Of a stretch of DNA of 64,000 bases, positions 34,594 through 42,834 are shown piece by piece. The DNA is taken from contig CAVKGV010000007.1 of NCBI GenBank assembly GCA_963656065.1, positions 62,001 to 126,000 on the forward strand. Direction: 5' to 3'. The notes under the pieces were generated by a model. The model was not told the DNA's origin and did not search any database. It worked only from the letters and a program-made list of their open reading frames with translations. Source of the stretch: Hallerella sp963656065 (GTDB lineage: Bacteria; Fibrobacterota; Fibrobacteria; Fibrobacterales; Fibrobacteraceae). Positions within the stretch are counted from its first letter, which is position 1, and each line of letters starts with the position of its first letter. The translations under genes and the position numbers were made by a program.

Positions 34594-35880
34594 CTAGTTT
34601 TTGGGTTCGATGACTTCGAGACCGCCCATATACGGACGGAGAACTTCCGGGATGACAAGCGAACCGTCTTTCTGCTGGTAGTTGTCGCAGATGCCGACCA
34701 TGACGCGCGGCGTGGCAAGGCCCGATCCGTTGAGCGTGTGGACAAAGACGTTCTTGCCGCCGATTTTTGTCTTGATGTTTGCGCGGCGCGCCTGGAAATC
34801 TTCAAAGTTTGAACAGGAGCTGACTTCGAGCCATTTCTGTTCGACAGGAGCCCAAACTTCCAGGTCGTAGCACTTGGCCGCTCCGAATCCCAGATCGCCC
34901 TTGCAGAGGTTCAGGCGGTGGAATGGCAGCTTCAATTTTTCAAGCAGCTTTTCGCCAAAGCAAGTAAGCTCTTCGTGCATCTCGTAGCTGTTGTTCGGGC
35001 GGGAGAAGAAGACCATTTCCACTTTGTTGAACTGGTGCAAACGGAGGAGTCCGCGCGTGTCCTTGCCATAGGAACCGGCTTCACGGCGGAAGCAGGCGGA
35101 ATAGGCGCAAATCCGTTTGGGAAGTTCGCTTTCCGGGATGACTTCGTTTGCGTACAAATTCGTCAGCGGAACTTCGGCGGTCGGGATGAGGAACAGGTCG
35201 TCGTCCTTGTCGCAGCGATACATGTCTTCTTCGAACTTCGGGAGCTGACCCGTGCCGCGCATCGTGTTGCGGGTGACTAGATACGGCGGCGTAATTTCTT
35301 CGAAGCCGTTGGCGCGATGTTCGTCGAGGAACCATTGGATGAGGGCGCGTTCAAGGCGGGATCCGAGTCCGCGATAGACGGGGAATCCGTTGCCGGAAAT
35401 TTTTGCCCCGCGTTCAAAATCGAAAATGCCGAGCCTTTCGCCGAGTGTCTTGTGATCGACCGGGGTGAAGTCGCGATTCTTGGAGTAATAGTCGAACGGC
35501 AGCGGACCTTCCTTTTCGACGACGTTTTCGCTGGAATCCTTGCCTTCCGGAGCTTTCGGCGCGATATTTGGGACATGCATCAGCATTTCGGTCTGCTTGA
35601 ATTCCAGGTCCTTCAGCTTCTTGTCCAGTTCGTCGATCTTGTCGCCGAGTGCGCGCATTTCCTTGACCGCTTCGTCGGCGTTTTCGCCTTTCTTTTTCAG
35701 CTCGCCGATACGCTTGGATTCCGCATTGCGTTCGCTTTTCAGCTTTTCCACTTCGGAAAGGAGCGGACGGCGCACTTCGTCGATGGCGAGAATGTCTTTT
35801 AGGCTGACCGTCGTGTATTTCTTTTCTGTTTCGGCAATGAAGTATTCCGGGTTTTCGCGGATTTTACGTATATCGAGCAT
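34594..35880 (-). CDS. serS: Seryl-tRNA synthetase
   Basis: SerS charges tRNA-Ser with serine. The 428-residue protein has the N-terminal tRNA-binding coiled coil (about 30-110) and the class II core. Motif 2 lies around CFRREAGSYGKDTRGLLR and motif 3 in NGSGLATPRVMVGICDNYQ. The serine-site segment IPTAEVPLTNLY is present. Length and motif order are normal. The gene is divergent from lptE; TATAAA and TATAAT boxes for the two directions overlap at 35908-35915 in the 63-base spacer. Confidence 0.96.
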   Translation of the reverse strand: MLDIRKIRENPEYFIAETEKKYTTVSLKDILAIDEVRRPLLSEVEKLKSERNAESKRIGELKKKGENADEAVKEMRALGDKIDELDKKLKDLEFKQTEMLMHVPNIAPKAPEGKDSSENVVEKEGPLPFDYYSKNRDFTPVDHKTLGERLGIFDFERGAKISGNGFPVYRGLGSRLERALIQWFLDEHRANGFEEITPPYLVTRNTMRGTGQLPKFEEDMYRCDKDDDLFLIPTAEVPLTNLYANEVIPESELPKRICAYSACFRREAGSYGKDTRGLLRLHQFNKVEMVFFSRPNNSYEMHEELTCFGEKLLEKLKLPFHRLNLCKGDLGFGAAKCYDLEVWAPVEQKWLEVSSCSNFEDFQARRANIKTKIGGKNVFVHTLNGSGLATPRVMVGICDNYQQKDGSLVIPEVLRPYMGGLEVIEPKN

Positions 35881-35943
35881 GAGAAGCCTCGTTAAAGTTT
35901 TGATTCCTTTATAATCTAGCTTTTAGAATTTATTTTTTGGAAT

Positions 35944-36441
35944 ATGAATCATCTAAAAATGCTTTTTTTCTTGGTGGTTTCCGCAATTTGCCTTGCCGGC
36001 TGCTACAGCTTTACGGCGAGTACGCTTCCCAGCCATATTCGGACGGTGCAGATTCACGAAGTCGATAACAAGACGCTCGATCCGGTACTCGGAAATACGC
36101 TCCGGGACAGCGTCGTGAACCTTTTCCGGAAAAATGCGGGCGGGGTCCGTTTGGTAAACGAAGAAGCCGATGCGGATTTTGAAATGACGCTTTTGAGCTA
36201 TACGAACAAGCCCGAAAACTATACACGCGGTTCCGAGGTGGAAACTTACCGCGTAACGATCCGGGTCAATGTCCGCTTCTACGACAATGTCGCCGAGAAG
36301 ATGATTTACAAGGGCGAAAATCTTTCCGCGGACGGAACATACGATGTCCTCCAGAACGAAACAGAAGATCGCCACGGCCAGGCGCGCGCCATCCAGAAAT
36401 TGCAGGACTTGATCGTTGCGAACGCTCTTGCGAAATGGTGA
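35944..36441 (+). CDS. LptE-like lipoprotein
   Basis: The 165-residue product has a lipoprotein signal peptide with the lipobox LAGC, followed by YSFTASTLPSHIRTVQI. This opening and the later ADFEMTLLSYTNKPEN and strand-helix pattern match the LptE/RlpB family, which plugs the LptD barrel for lipopolysaccharide export to the outer membrane. It has a TATAAT box at 35910-35915, some 28 bases before the ATG. Similarity is at family level and a specific function is not proven. LptD is not in the window. Confidence 0.75.
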   Translation: MNHLKMLFFLVVSAICLAGCYSFTASTLPSHIRTVQIHEVDNKTLDPVLGNTLRDSVVNLFRKNAGGVRLVNEEADADFEMTLLSYTNKPENYTRGSEVETYRVTIRVNVRFYDNVAEKMIYKGENLSADGTYDVLQNETEDRHGQARAIQKLQDLIVANALAKW

Positions 36442-36680
36442 AGCAGGGATTTCCCAAGATCGTTGTCATCGGAGCTTAAATCATTAATATAGGCAAAAAT
36501 GATCTCATCATTCTCGACTCCAGCCATAGATTGCCATTTTTTCTTCTGTTGACATTTTTTCAAAATCATTTTTCATTTTCGTTATACCTCGGAACGATAA
36601 GTTCCTATTTGAAAATAGGCGATCGGACGATTTCTTCGCCAAAACTAGAAAATGTTTTTTGATTATATTATAGCGGATAA
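36442..36680. other. Spacer with a possible gene remnant on the minus strand
   Basis: On the minus strand ATG 36576, after a GAGG site, opens MKNDFEKMSTEEKMAIYGWS and stops after 22 codons at 36508. A shift of one frame then reads NDEIIFAYINDLSSDDNDLG to about 36440. Together they look like the start of a small protein interrupted by a frameshift. No family is recognised. A TATATT box at 36664-36669 lies before the next plus-strand gene. Confidence 0.35.
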
Positions 36681-37742
36681 ATGAGCAAGAAAAATCAACA
36701 GATTGCGGATGTTAGCGAGGACTTTATCGAAGGTCTGTCTTTGGATCTGCTCAAGATTCTGCTGCAGGATTTTTCCAAAAGCTCTTCCAAAAAGTATTCT
36801 CCTATTTTTTGGGCGACGGACGATTACAGGCATCTTGGACCGGACTATGCATACGACAAGCCGATTTTTCCCGAACTGATTACCGGCAAACATGGCAAGG
36901 TTGTCCAGCCTCGTATTGTCAAGAGCAAGACTGTCCAGACGGCTCGCTGCAAGGAATTGGCGGAAGTTTTCACGCCTAGCTGGATTTGCAATCTGCAGAA
37001 CAATCAAATCGATGCAGTTTTGTTTGGTCGGAAAGACGTCTTCAATCAGGAGATTCTCGGCGAAGATGGAAAACATTCCTGGATGCCGACGACGGAAAAA
37101 GTTGCATTTCCTCTCGAAACGAATGGCGATAAAAAAGATTCCGGGAAGGACTGGAAAGCGTATGTCGGTGATGTGCGCATCGAAATTTCTTGCGGTGAAG
37201 CTCCCTATGCGGTAAGCCGCTATGACGCGACGACGGGAACGTTCATTCCGGTGGAACGCCGCATCGGCATTCTTGACAGAAAACTGCGGATTGTTTCGGA
37301 AAATACGACGACTATTGAGGAATGGTTTTTCTGGGCGGAAAAAGCGTACAAGGCGACTTATGGCTACGAATGGCAGGGCGACAACTTGCTTTTGGCGCGA
37401 GAAGCCTTGCTGATCACGCTTTTGGATTATTTTGAAGCCAAGTTTCATTCGTGCGAGCTTCCCGTTGAAAAGTTGGAACATTTTGCGGAAATCATCAGCT
37501 GGAATTTTTGGCAGATGGACGGCTTGAAAGGAGTTGTCCCGGACAGCTGCATTGAAAAGGAAGAACATCTTCCCGATTTGTTTGGCGGTGACATGGTGAA
37601 CAAAGTCGTTTGCGAAGGCTGCGCAAAAGGCGATATCCGTCAGCACAACGGATTGTATTGCAAAATCAAGGATTGGAATCAGGTGGATTCCCGAACGAAA
37701 AAGCCCGGCAAAGTTATCCGGTTTATCGACGCTTTGAAGTAG
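36681..37742 (+). CDS. 'Restriction endonuclease subunit M'-like protein
   Basis: The 353-residue protein matches a family often annotated as restriction subunit M in Bacteroidota and Firmicutes. Landmarks are AEVFTPSWICNLQNNQID at about 98-115, FGRKDVFN, EISCGEAPYAVSRYD at about 173-187, RIGILDRKLRIVSEN and YGYEWQGDNLLLARE. No NPPY or NPPF methyltransferase motif is present, so methylation is doubtful and the activity is unknown. The usual partner genes of this family are helicases and restriction enzymes. Here the next genes are AlbA-type proteins and a helicase/restriction chimera. Codon and base use look closer to average here than in the next gene, which is AT-rich. Confidence 0.7.
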   Translation: MSKKNQQIADVSEDFIEGLSLDLLKILLQDFSKSSSKKYSPIFWATDDYRHLGPDYAYDKPIFPELITGKHGKVVQPRIVKSKTVQTARCKELAEVFTPSWICNLQNNQIDAVLFGRKDVFNQEILGEDGKHSWMPTTEKVAFPLETNGDKKDSGKDWKAYVGDVRIEISCGEAPYAVSRYDATTGTFIPVERRIGILDRKLRIVSENTTTIEEWFFWAEKAYKATYGYEWQGDNLLLAREALLITLLDYFEAKFHSCELPVEKLEHFAEIISWNFWQMDGLKGVVPDSCIEKEEHLPDLFGGDMVNKVVCEGCAKGDIRQHNGLYCKIKDWNQVDSRTKKPGKVIRFIDALK

Positions 37743-37747
37743 GCCCT

Positions 37748-39247
37748 ATGACACTCGATGAAGTTCTCGCGCTTGAAGAATCCCAGACTTTTGACCGAAA
37801 GTCGGTGAATATTGCTCCTCGGGATTTGTCAAGCCATATTTGTGCTTTTGCAAATGCAGACGGTGGGGTAATCGCTATCGGAATTTCAGACAGGAATAGG
37901 CGCCTCGAAGGCGTTGATTCGTATCCGGAAAAGGTTAATGAGCTGTTGCGAGTTCCGATGGATTTTTGTACGCCAACGGTTCCTTTTGCCTATGAATTTG
38001 TTGATTGTATCGATAGTTTTGGAAATAAAAACCATATTCTTCTTTTGCATATTGAAGCAAGCGCATTCCTTCACGAGAACCAGACGCACGATGCCTATAT
38101 GAGAGTTGGGGATAAATCGAAACTTCTTTCTTTTGAAGATCGGATGACTTTGAGTTTTGACAAGGGATTGAGGAATTTTGAAGATTTTATTGTCCCTGAA
38201 TCTTGTTATGAAGATATTGACGAAAACTATCTTGGGGAATATCTGCAGCGGGTAGGTTATACAAAATCTCCCAAAGACTATTTGTTGCAAAATAAAAATT
38301 TTGCAAAAGTTCAAAATGGAATTTTAAGGCTTAGCGTTGCTGCTATTTTGTTGTTTGCCAAGAATCCTCAGAATTTTTTCCCGCGAGCGCGTGTCCGCTT
38401 TATCCGCTATGAGGGAAAAGAAGAAAGATTTGGACCTGAAATGAATGTCGTCAAGGATGTTGTATTTGATGGGCGTATTCTTCAGCAGATACAAAAGACG
38501 GTTGCTTACATCCAGACTCAAATCAAGGAACGTACTTATTTGACTTCGGGAGGCATATTCACAACGGAACAGGAGTATCCTGAATTTGTACGTACAGAAC
38601 TTGTTGTGAATGCGGTAACACATCGCGATTATTCCATTCGCGGAACCGAGATACAAATTAAAATGTTTGACGATCATTTAGTTGTTGAGTCGCCGGGAAA
38701 TTTACCAAGTATTGTAAAAATCAATCGAATACGTGAAATTCATTTTGCAAGAAATGCTCACATTGCGGAATACTTGAAATTCTATAAATATGTAAAGGAT
38801 TTTGGCGAAGGAGTTGATCGGATGTGTCGCGAAATGGAAGAATCTGGTCTGCCGAAACCGGAATTTAAACAGACCGGTTTCATTCTCAAGGCTATCGTGA
38901 AAAATATGGATTTTGGAGGCGAAACCTTAGGGATTGACGCGAAAACTTTAGGGATTGGAGGCGAAACCTTAGGGATTGACGCGAAAACTTTAGGCATTGA
39001 TTCTAAACAACGTTTAACAGATTTAGTAAAAGCTGCCCGGTTAAATTCTTTAACGCAAGAAAATATTTTAGCGATTGTTCGTGAAATAAAAATCAGCCAA
39101 GTTTTCGGCTCGATGGATGTGCAAAAGGTTTTGGATTGTTCGCCGGCGACGGCAACGAATGTGGTAAAGAAAATGAAAAACCTTGGCGTCATAGTTCCGG
39201 TTACGGGCAGAGGCAAGGGCAAGTATCAGTTGAAAGGAGGCGAATAA
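37748..39247 (+). CDS. AlbA_2/Schlafen-type ATP-binding protein with wHTH (copy 1)
   Basis: The 499-residue protein has an AlbA_2 (Schlafen AAA_4) domain at about 5-130, with RDLSSHICAFANADGGVIAIG. A HATPase-like region follows at about 280-350 (RTELVVNAVTHRDYSIRGTE). A flexible linker at 390-417 and a C-terminal winged helix complete it. Such proteins are annotated as regulators or phage-defence factors; the true role is unknown. The linker holds four 7-residue units ending TLGI. The gene is AT-rich compared with neighbours and starts 5 bases after the restriction-like gene, suggesting arrival as a block. ATG 37748 is preferred over a longer frame overlapping the upstream gene. Confidence 0.8.
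   Translation: MTLDEVLALEESQTFDRKSVNIAPRDLSSHICAFANADGGVIAIGISDRNRRLEGVDSYPEKVNELLRVPMDFCTPTVPFAYEFVDCIDSFGNKNHILLLHIEASAFLHENQTHDAYMRVGDKSKLLSFEDRMTLSFDKGLRNFEDFIVPESCYEDIDENYLGEYLQRVGYTKSPKDYLLQNKNFAKVQNGILRLSVAAILLFAKNPQNFFPRARVRFIRYEGKEERFGPEMNVVKDVVFDGRILQQIQKTVAYIQTQIKERTYLTSGGIFTTEQEYPEFVRTELVVNAVTHRDYSIRGTEIQIKMFDDHLVVESPGNLPSIVKINRIREIHFARNAHIAEYLKFYKYVKDFGEGVDRMCREMEESGLPKPEFKQTGFILKAIVKNMDFGGETLGIDAKTLGIGGETLGIDAKTLGIDSKQRLTDLVKAARLNSLTQENILAIVREIKISQVFGSMDVQKVLDCSPATATNVVKKMKNLGVIVPVTGRGKGKYQLKGGE
38915..38998 (+). repeat. In-frame tandem repeat in the AlbA linker
   Basis: Two 42-base units, differing at one base, each encode GGETLGIDAKTLGI, so four 7-residue TLGI units in all. 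Copy number could change without breaking the frame. Confidence 0.9.
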
Positions 39248-39708
39248 TGTCCGTGTATCAAACATCCTTGGTGCCCAAACTCATCTACGTATTTGGTATT
39301 GCGGATGCAACGCACGAACATTGCTTAAAAATCGGTGACGCTACGATCGAAGAAGAATTTGACTTTTCACCGAACAGCAAAACCTTGAACGATGCCGCCC
39401 ACAAACGCATTCGCCAGTACACAAGAACTTTTCTAGGAATTGGCGCATTTGATGAAAAATCCGAGGCGGAAGCCTGTTTAAAATACATCAAAACTAGATT
39501 TGCCCGCGCGCTGTTGGGAACTTTAAAAGTGACACAAGATAATCCGCGTGAAACTTGGGCTAACGTTCCTCTCCAGGACGTTACATCAAACAGCGACATC
39601 GACTGGTCCAAATCCATCGACGAAATCGACGCTCAGCTCAACTTCAAGTACAAACTAAATGCAGACGAGGTAGCCTTTATCAGGACCCACGTCCGGGCAA
39701 TGGAGTGA
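39247..39708 (+). CDS. Chimeric protein: helicase GIY-YIG-like start joined to restriction-enzyme end
   Basis: The 153-residue product joins two unrelated ends. Residues 1-60 (KLIYVFGIADATHEHCLKIG, then LNDAAHKRIRQYT) resemble the opening of large DEAD/DEAH helicases with a GIY-YIG-like domain. Residues 68-153 (EAEACLKYIKTRFARALLG, then VPLQDVTSNSDIDWSKSIDE and the EVAFIRTHVRAM end) resemble the C-terminus of restriction-methylase proteins of the same systems. The large middle part is absent. It is probably a deletion remnant kept as an open frame, though a real small protein is possible. ATG 39247 overlaps the upstream stop (TAATG). Confidence 0.6.
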   Translation: MSVYQTSLVPKLIYVFGIADATHEHCLKIGDATIEEEFDFSPNSKTLNDAAHKRIRQYTRTFLGIGAFDEKSEAEACLKYIKTRFARALLGTLKVTQDNPRETWANVPLQDVTSNSDIDWSKSIDEIDAQLNFKYKLNADEVAFIRTHVRAME

Positions 39709-39714
39709 GGACTC

Positions 39715-41088
39715 ATGCAGCTGCTCTCTGAAATCAAGAACGGTGAATCGGAAACGCTCGAATTCAAGCGTTCCATGCCGACCGAGGACAAAAAATATCT
39801 CAAGACCGTCTCTGCGTTTGCAAACAGCAAGGGCGGAAAAATCATTTTTGGAATCGAAGACGAAACGCTTCGCATCATCGGTGTCGCCAAGGAAAAGCTT
39901 TTCGTTTATATGGATTCCATCACGAATGCGATAGCCGAAAACTGTTCGCCGTCAATTGTTCCGAATATCTTTTTCCAGGCAATCGGGCAGAAGACGGTTA
40001 TCGTTCTTGAAATCCAACCGGGGCAGAACAAGCCTTATTTTATCAAGCGCGAAGGTTTGACCGAGGGAACATACGTGCGAATCGGAGCGGCGACTCGGCG
40101 CGTAACCGATGAAAAATTACAGGAACTGATTCTGTTTGGAAAGCGCCTGTCCTTTGACGAAATGCCTTTTGTCGAAAAGCCTGCAGCATCTGCCGACATA
40201 GAAAGCCTTTGCCAAACGATCAAAAAGTTTTCAAAAAAGAACGTGACAAGGAAAAACCTTGAAAGTTGGCAGCTTCTTGTCTCGTATAAAAACAAGAAAT
40301 TCCCGTCGAATGCGTTTGAACTGCTGACGAAAAATTCTTTTACTTTTGCAAAAATCCAATGTGCGCGTTTTAAGGGTCGGGAAAAGGGAATCTTCATCGA
40401 CAAGAAAGATTTTGACGGCCCTCTTTACGAACAGATTGAAAAAGCATACGACTTTGTTCTGTCGCATATTAATTTGTCTGCAAAAATCCAAGGCGTCTTG
40501 CGCAAGGAAGAATATGAAATCCCTCCCGAAGCGATTCGCGAAGTCGTAATCAATGCGGTTGTTCATCGCAATTATCTAGCCCCGTCTTTTATTCAAATCG
40601 CTGTTTATGATGACAGGGTTGAAGTCTCAAGCCCCGGATCGCTTTTCGGTGGAATCACGATCGAAGAAATGAAAACGGGAAGTTCCAGTATTCGGAACAA
40701 GGTCCTTGCCGATGTCCTTGCCAAAATGAACATTATTGAACATTGGGGTAGCGGAATTCTAAAGGTTTTTTCGCTCTGCAGAGAAAAGGGACTGAAAGAA
40801 CCCACCATCGAAGAAAAGACGGAAAGTCTCCTGTTTTCTTTATGGCGTAAGACTACCCAAAAGACTACCCAAAAGACTGCCCAAAAGCTTTCAAGTGTGG
40901 AAATGCAAATCCTTGAACTTGTGCAGGAAAATGCGGAACTTTCTCGCGGTGAAATCGCGGAGAGACTAGGGAACATGACGCCAGACGGCGTAAAGTATCA
41001 CCTTTCGAATCTTCAAAAGAAAGGTGCCTTGAAACGCGTTGGCGGCAGAAAGTTCGGGGCTTGGATAGTTTTGGAGAATAAAAAATGA
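39715..41088 (+). CDS. AlbA_2/Schlafen-type ATP-binding protein with wHTH (copy 2)
   Basis: The 457-residue protein has an AlbA_2 domain at about 8-130 (ESETLEFKRSMPTEDKKYLK, then SAFANSKGGKIIFGIED). A HATPase-like segment follows at about 280-350 (REVVINAVVHRNYL, then HWGSGILKVF). A TQK-repeat linker at 379-391 and a winged helix (LSRGEIAERLGNMTPDGVKYHL) end it. It is a distant relative of copy 1. Its ribosome site is GAGG before ATG 39715. It overlaps the GH9 endoglucanase gene by 4 bases, so both should be made from one transcript. Function as regulator or defence factor is not established. Confidence 0.8.
   Translation: MQLLSEIKNGESETLEFKRSMPTEDKKYLKTVSAFANSKGGKIIFGIEDETLRIIGVAKEKLFVYMDSITNAIAENCSPSIVPNIFFQAIGQKTVIVLEIQPGQNKPYFIKREGLTEGTYVRIGAATRRVTDEKLQELILFGKRLSFDEMPFVEKPAASADIESLCQTIKKFSKKNVTRKNLESWQLLVSYKNKKFPSNAFELLTKNSFTFAKIQCARFKGREKGIFIDKKDFDGPLYEQIEKAYDFVLSHINLSAKIQGVLRKEEYEIPPEAIREVVINAVVHRNYLAPSFIQIAVYDDRVEVSSPGSLFGGITIEEMKTGSSSIRNKVLADVLAKMNIIEHWGSGILKVFSLCREKGLKEPTIEEKTESLLFSLWRKTTQKTTQKTAQKLSSVEMQILELVQENAELSRGEIAERLGNMTPDGVKYHLSNLQKKGALKRVGGRKFGAWIVLENKK
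40852..40887 (+). repeat. Three 12-base repeats encoding T(T/A)QK in the second AlbA linker
   Basis: ACTACCCAAAAG occurs twice, then ACTGCCCAAAAG, giving TTQK TTQK TAQK. Homologues of this protein group often carry similar repeats at this point, so it is a linker feature and a possible length-variation site. Confidence 0.85.
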
Positions 41089-42767
41089 AAAAATCAAATC
41101 TTTCGATTCTGGGATTGTTGCTGGTTGCCACCGTTTTTGCCGAGATTCCGGCGATAAACCAGCTGGGATTTTCACGAGAGTCGCAGAAACAGTTCGTCGT
41201 CAAAGGTTCCGACACGGCTGCGGTTGAAATCCGGGCGCTTTTGACGAATAAACCTGCCTTTCGTCTAGCAGCTCCCCAGACTGTTTACGATGTGTCAAGC
41301 GGCGATACCGTGCAACTTTTTGATTTTTCGCCTGCCCAAAAGGAAGGTTCCTATGTGATTCTGCGAAACGGGAAAGTTTTAGGTTCGCCCGTTTCGGTTC
41401 AAAAAAATCCTTATCGGGAATTGGCGAAGGCTGCGTTCAAATGGTTCTATTTCCAGCGGGCGGGAATGGCTTTAGATGCTCGATATGCGGGAATCTGGGC
41501 GCGTCCGGCAGGGCATTTGGATACGGCGGTTCAAATCTATGGGGCGGACAGAAAAATCAGCGCGCCAAAAGGCTGGTACGATGCCGGGGATTTCGGAAAG
41601 TACATCGTCAATTCAAACATTACCGTTTCGACGCTTTTAAAGTTTTACGAAGATTATCCGGCTTATGCGAAGAAACTCGAATGGGAGATTCCGCGCGAAC
41701 ATAAAAATCTCCCGGCGATTCTTGAAGAGGTCAAGTGGAACCTTGACTGGATGCTTTCCATGCAGGATACGGACGGTGGCGTCTTTCACAAATTGACGTC
41801 TCTCGATTTTTGCGGAAACATCATGCCGCACGAGGATACGCTTCCCCGTTTTGCCATCGGAAAGGGAATCACTTCTTCGCTCGGATTTGCAGGTGTCATG
41901 GCGCAGGCTTCGCGCATCTACCGAAAATTTGACAAAGCGTATTCGCAAAAACTATTGGCTGCGGCCAAGCGGGCTTACGACTTTTCACAAAAGAATCCGA
42001 CGCTTTTCTATGAACAGCCAAAGGATGTTTTTACCGGCTCGTATATTGCGAAAAACGAAGATGGAAAAGACGAGTTTCGCTTTGCTGCAGCGGAATTATT
42101 TTATACGACAAAGGAAAAAAGGTTTTTGGATGACTTGAAAGCTCTTTCTCTGCCTGCGGATAAAAACAGCGGGCTCTGGTGGGGCGATCTAAATTTGTTC
42201 GCCGTCTTTCGCATAGCGACAGCTCCTGTTTTTGGGGATTCTTTGGGGCAAATGGCGAGAAAACTTTTATTCGAAGTTTCGGATGCCCTGCTGGCGGATT
42301 ATGAATCTTCGGCATATCGGGTTCCGGTGCCTTCTCGAAAATGGACCTGGGGATCTAACAGCGGTGTGGCTAACAATGGAATCATTTTGCTCCAAGCGTA
42401 TCGGATTTCGAAGGATAAAAAATATCGGCAGGCAGCTGAAGAGGCGCTCTCCTATCTACTCGGAAAAAATCCGTTGCATCTTTCTTATGTGACCGGGTTT
42501 GGTTCACGTTCCCCGATGCATCCTCATCACCGCCAGAGCGAAGCGGATTCCGTTCTTTTGCCGCTTCCCGGAATGCTTGTCGGCGGACCGCATCTCGGAA
42601 AACAGGACATTGGTGCGGAATCGTGGATGTGTCCCGACTATGCGGCGAAAGGTTTTCCGGCAATCGCTTATCTGGATTCCGCTTGCAGTTACGCGACCAA
42701 TGAAGTGGCGATTAACTGGAACGCTCCGCTTGCTTATTTGGCGGGAGCCTTGGACGCTCTTCCCTGA
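41085..42767 (+). CDS. GH9 endoglucanase
   Basis: The enzyme hydrolyses cellulose by the inverting GH9 mechanism. The 560-residue protein has a signal peptide (MKKSNLSILGLLLVATVFA). An immunoglobulin-like N-terminal domain at about 20-105 is typical of CelD-type GH9. The catalytic domain follows, with the base site GWYDAGDFGKYI at about 163-174 and the acid in ATNEVAINWN (E540). No carbohydrate-binding module or C-terminal sorting domain follows. It overlaps the AlbA-type gene upstream by 4 bases, an odd arrangement for a secreted cellulase. Its own upstream promoter was not found. Confidence 0.93.
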   Translation: MKKSNLSILGLLLVATVFAEIPAINQLGFSRESQKQFVVKGSDTAAVEIRALLTNKPAFRLAAPQTVYDVSSGDTVQLFDFSPAQKEGSYVILRNGKVLGSPVSVQKNPYRELAKAAFKWFYFQRAGMALDARYAGIWARPAGHLDTAVQIYGADRKISAPKGWYDAGDFGKYIVNSNITVSTLLKFYEDYPAYAKKLEWEIPREHKNLPAILEEVKWNLDWMLSMQDTDGGVFHKLTSLDFCGNIMPHEDTLPRFAIGKGITSSLGFAGVMAQASRIYRKFDKAYSQKLLAAAKRAYDFSQKNPTLFYEQPKDVFTGSYIAKNEDGKDEFRFAAAELFYTTKEKRFLDDLKALSLPADKNSGLWWGDLNLFAVFRIATAPVFGDSLGQMARKLLFEVSDALLADYESSAYRVPVPSRKWTWGSNSGVANNGIILLQAYRISKDKKYRQAAEEALSYLLGKNPLHLSYVTGFGSRSPMHPHHRQSEADSVLLPLPGMLVGGPHLGKQDIGAESWMCPDYAAKGFPAIAYLDSACSYATNEVAINWNAPLAYLAGALDALP

Positions 42768-42834
42768 TTTTTGTGCAGAGGAATTTTATATTCTGCATCG
42801 GAAAATTTTTGGCACTTCCTAAAGTTCGGTTGAT

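Noticed and set aside
42808..42825. Sigma-54 promoter-like TTTTTGGCAC before the radical SAM gene
   Set aside because: The -12 TTGC element is missing at the required distance.
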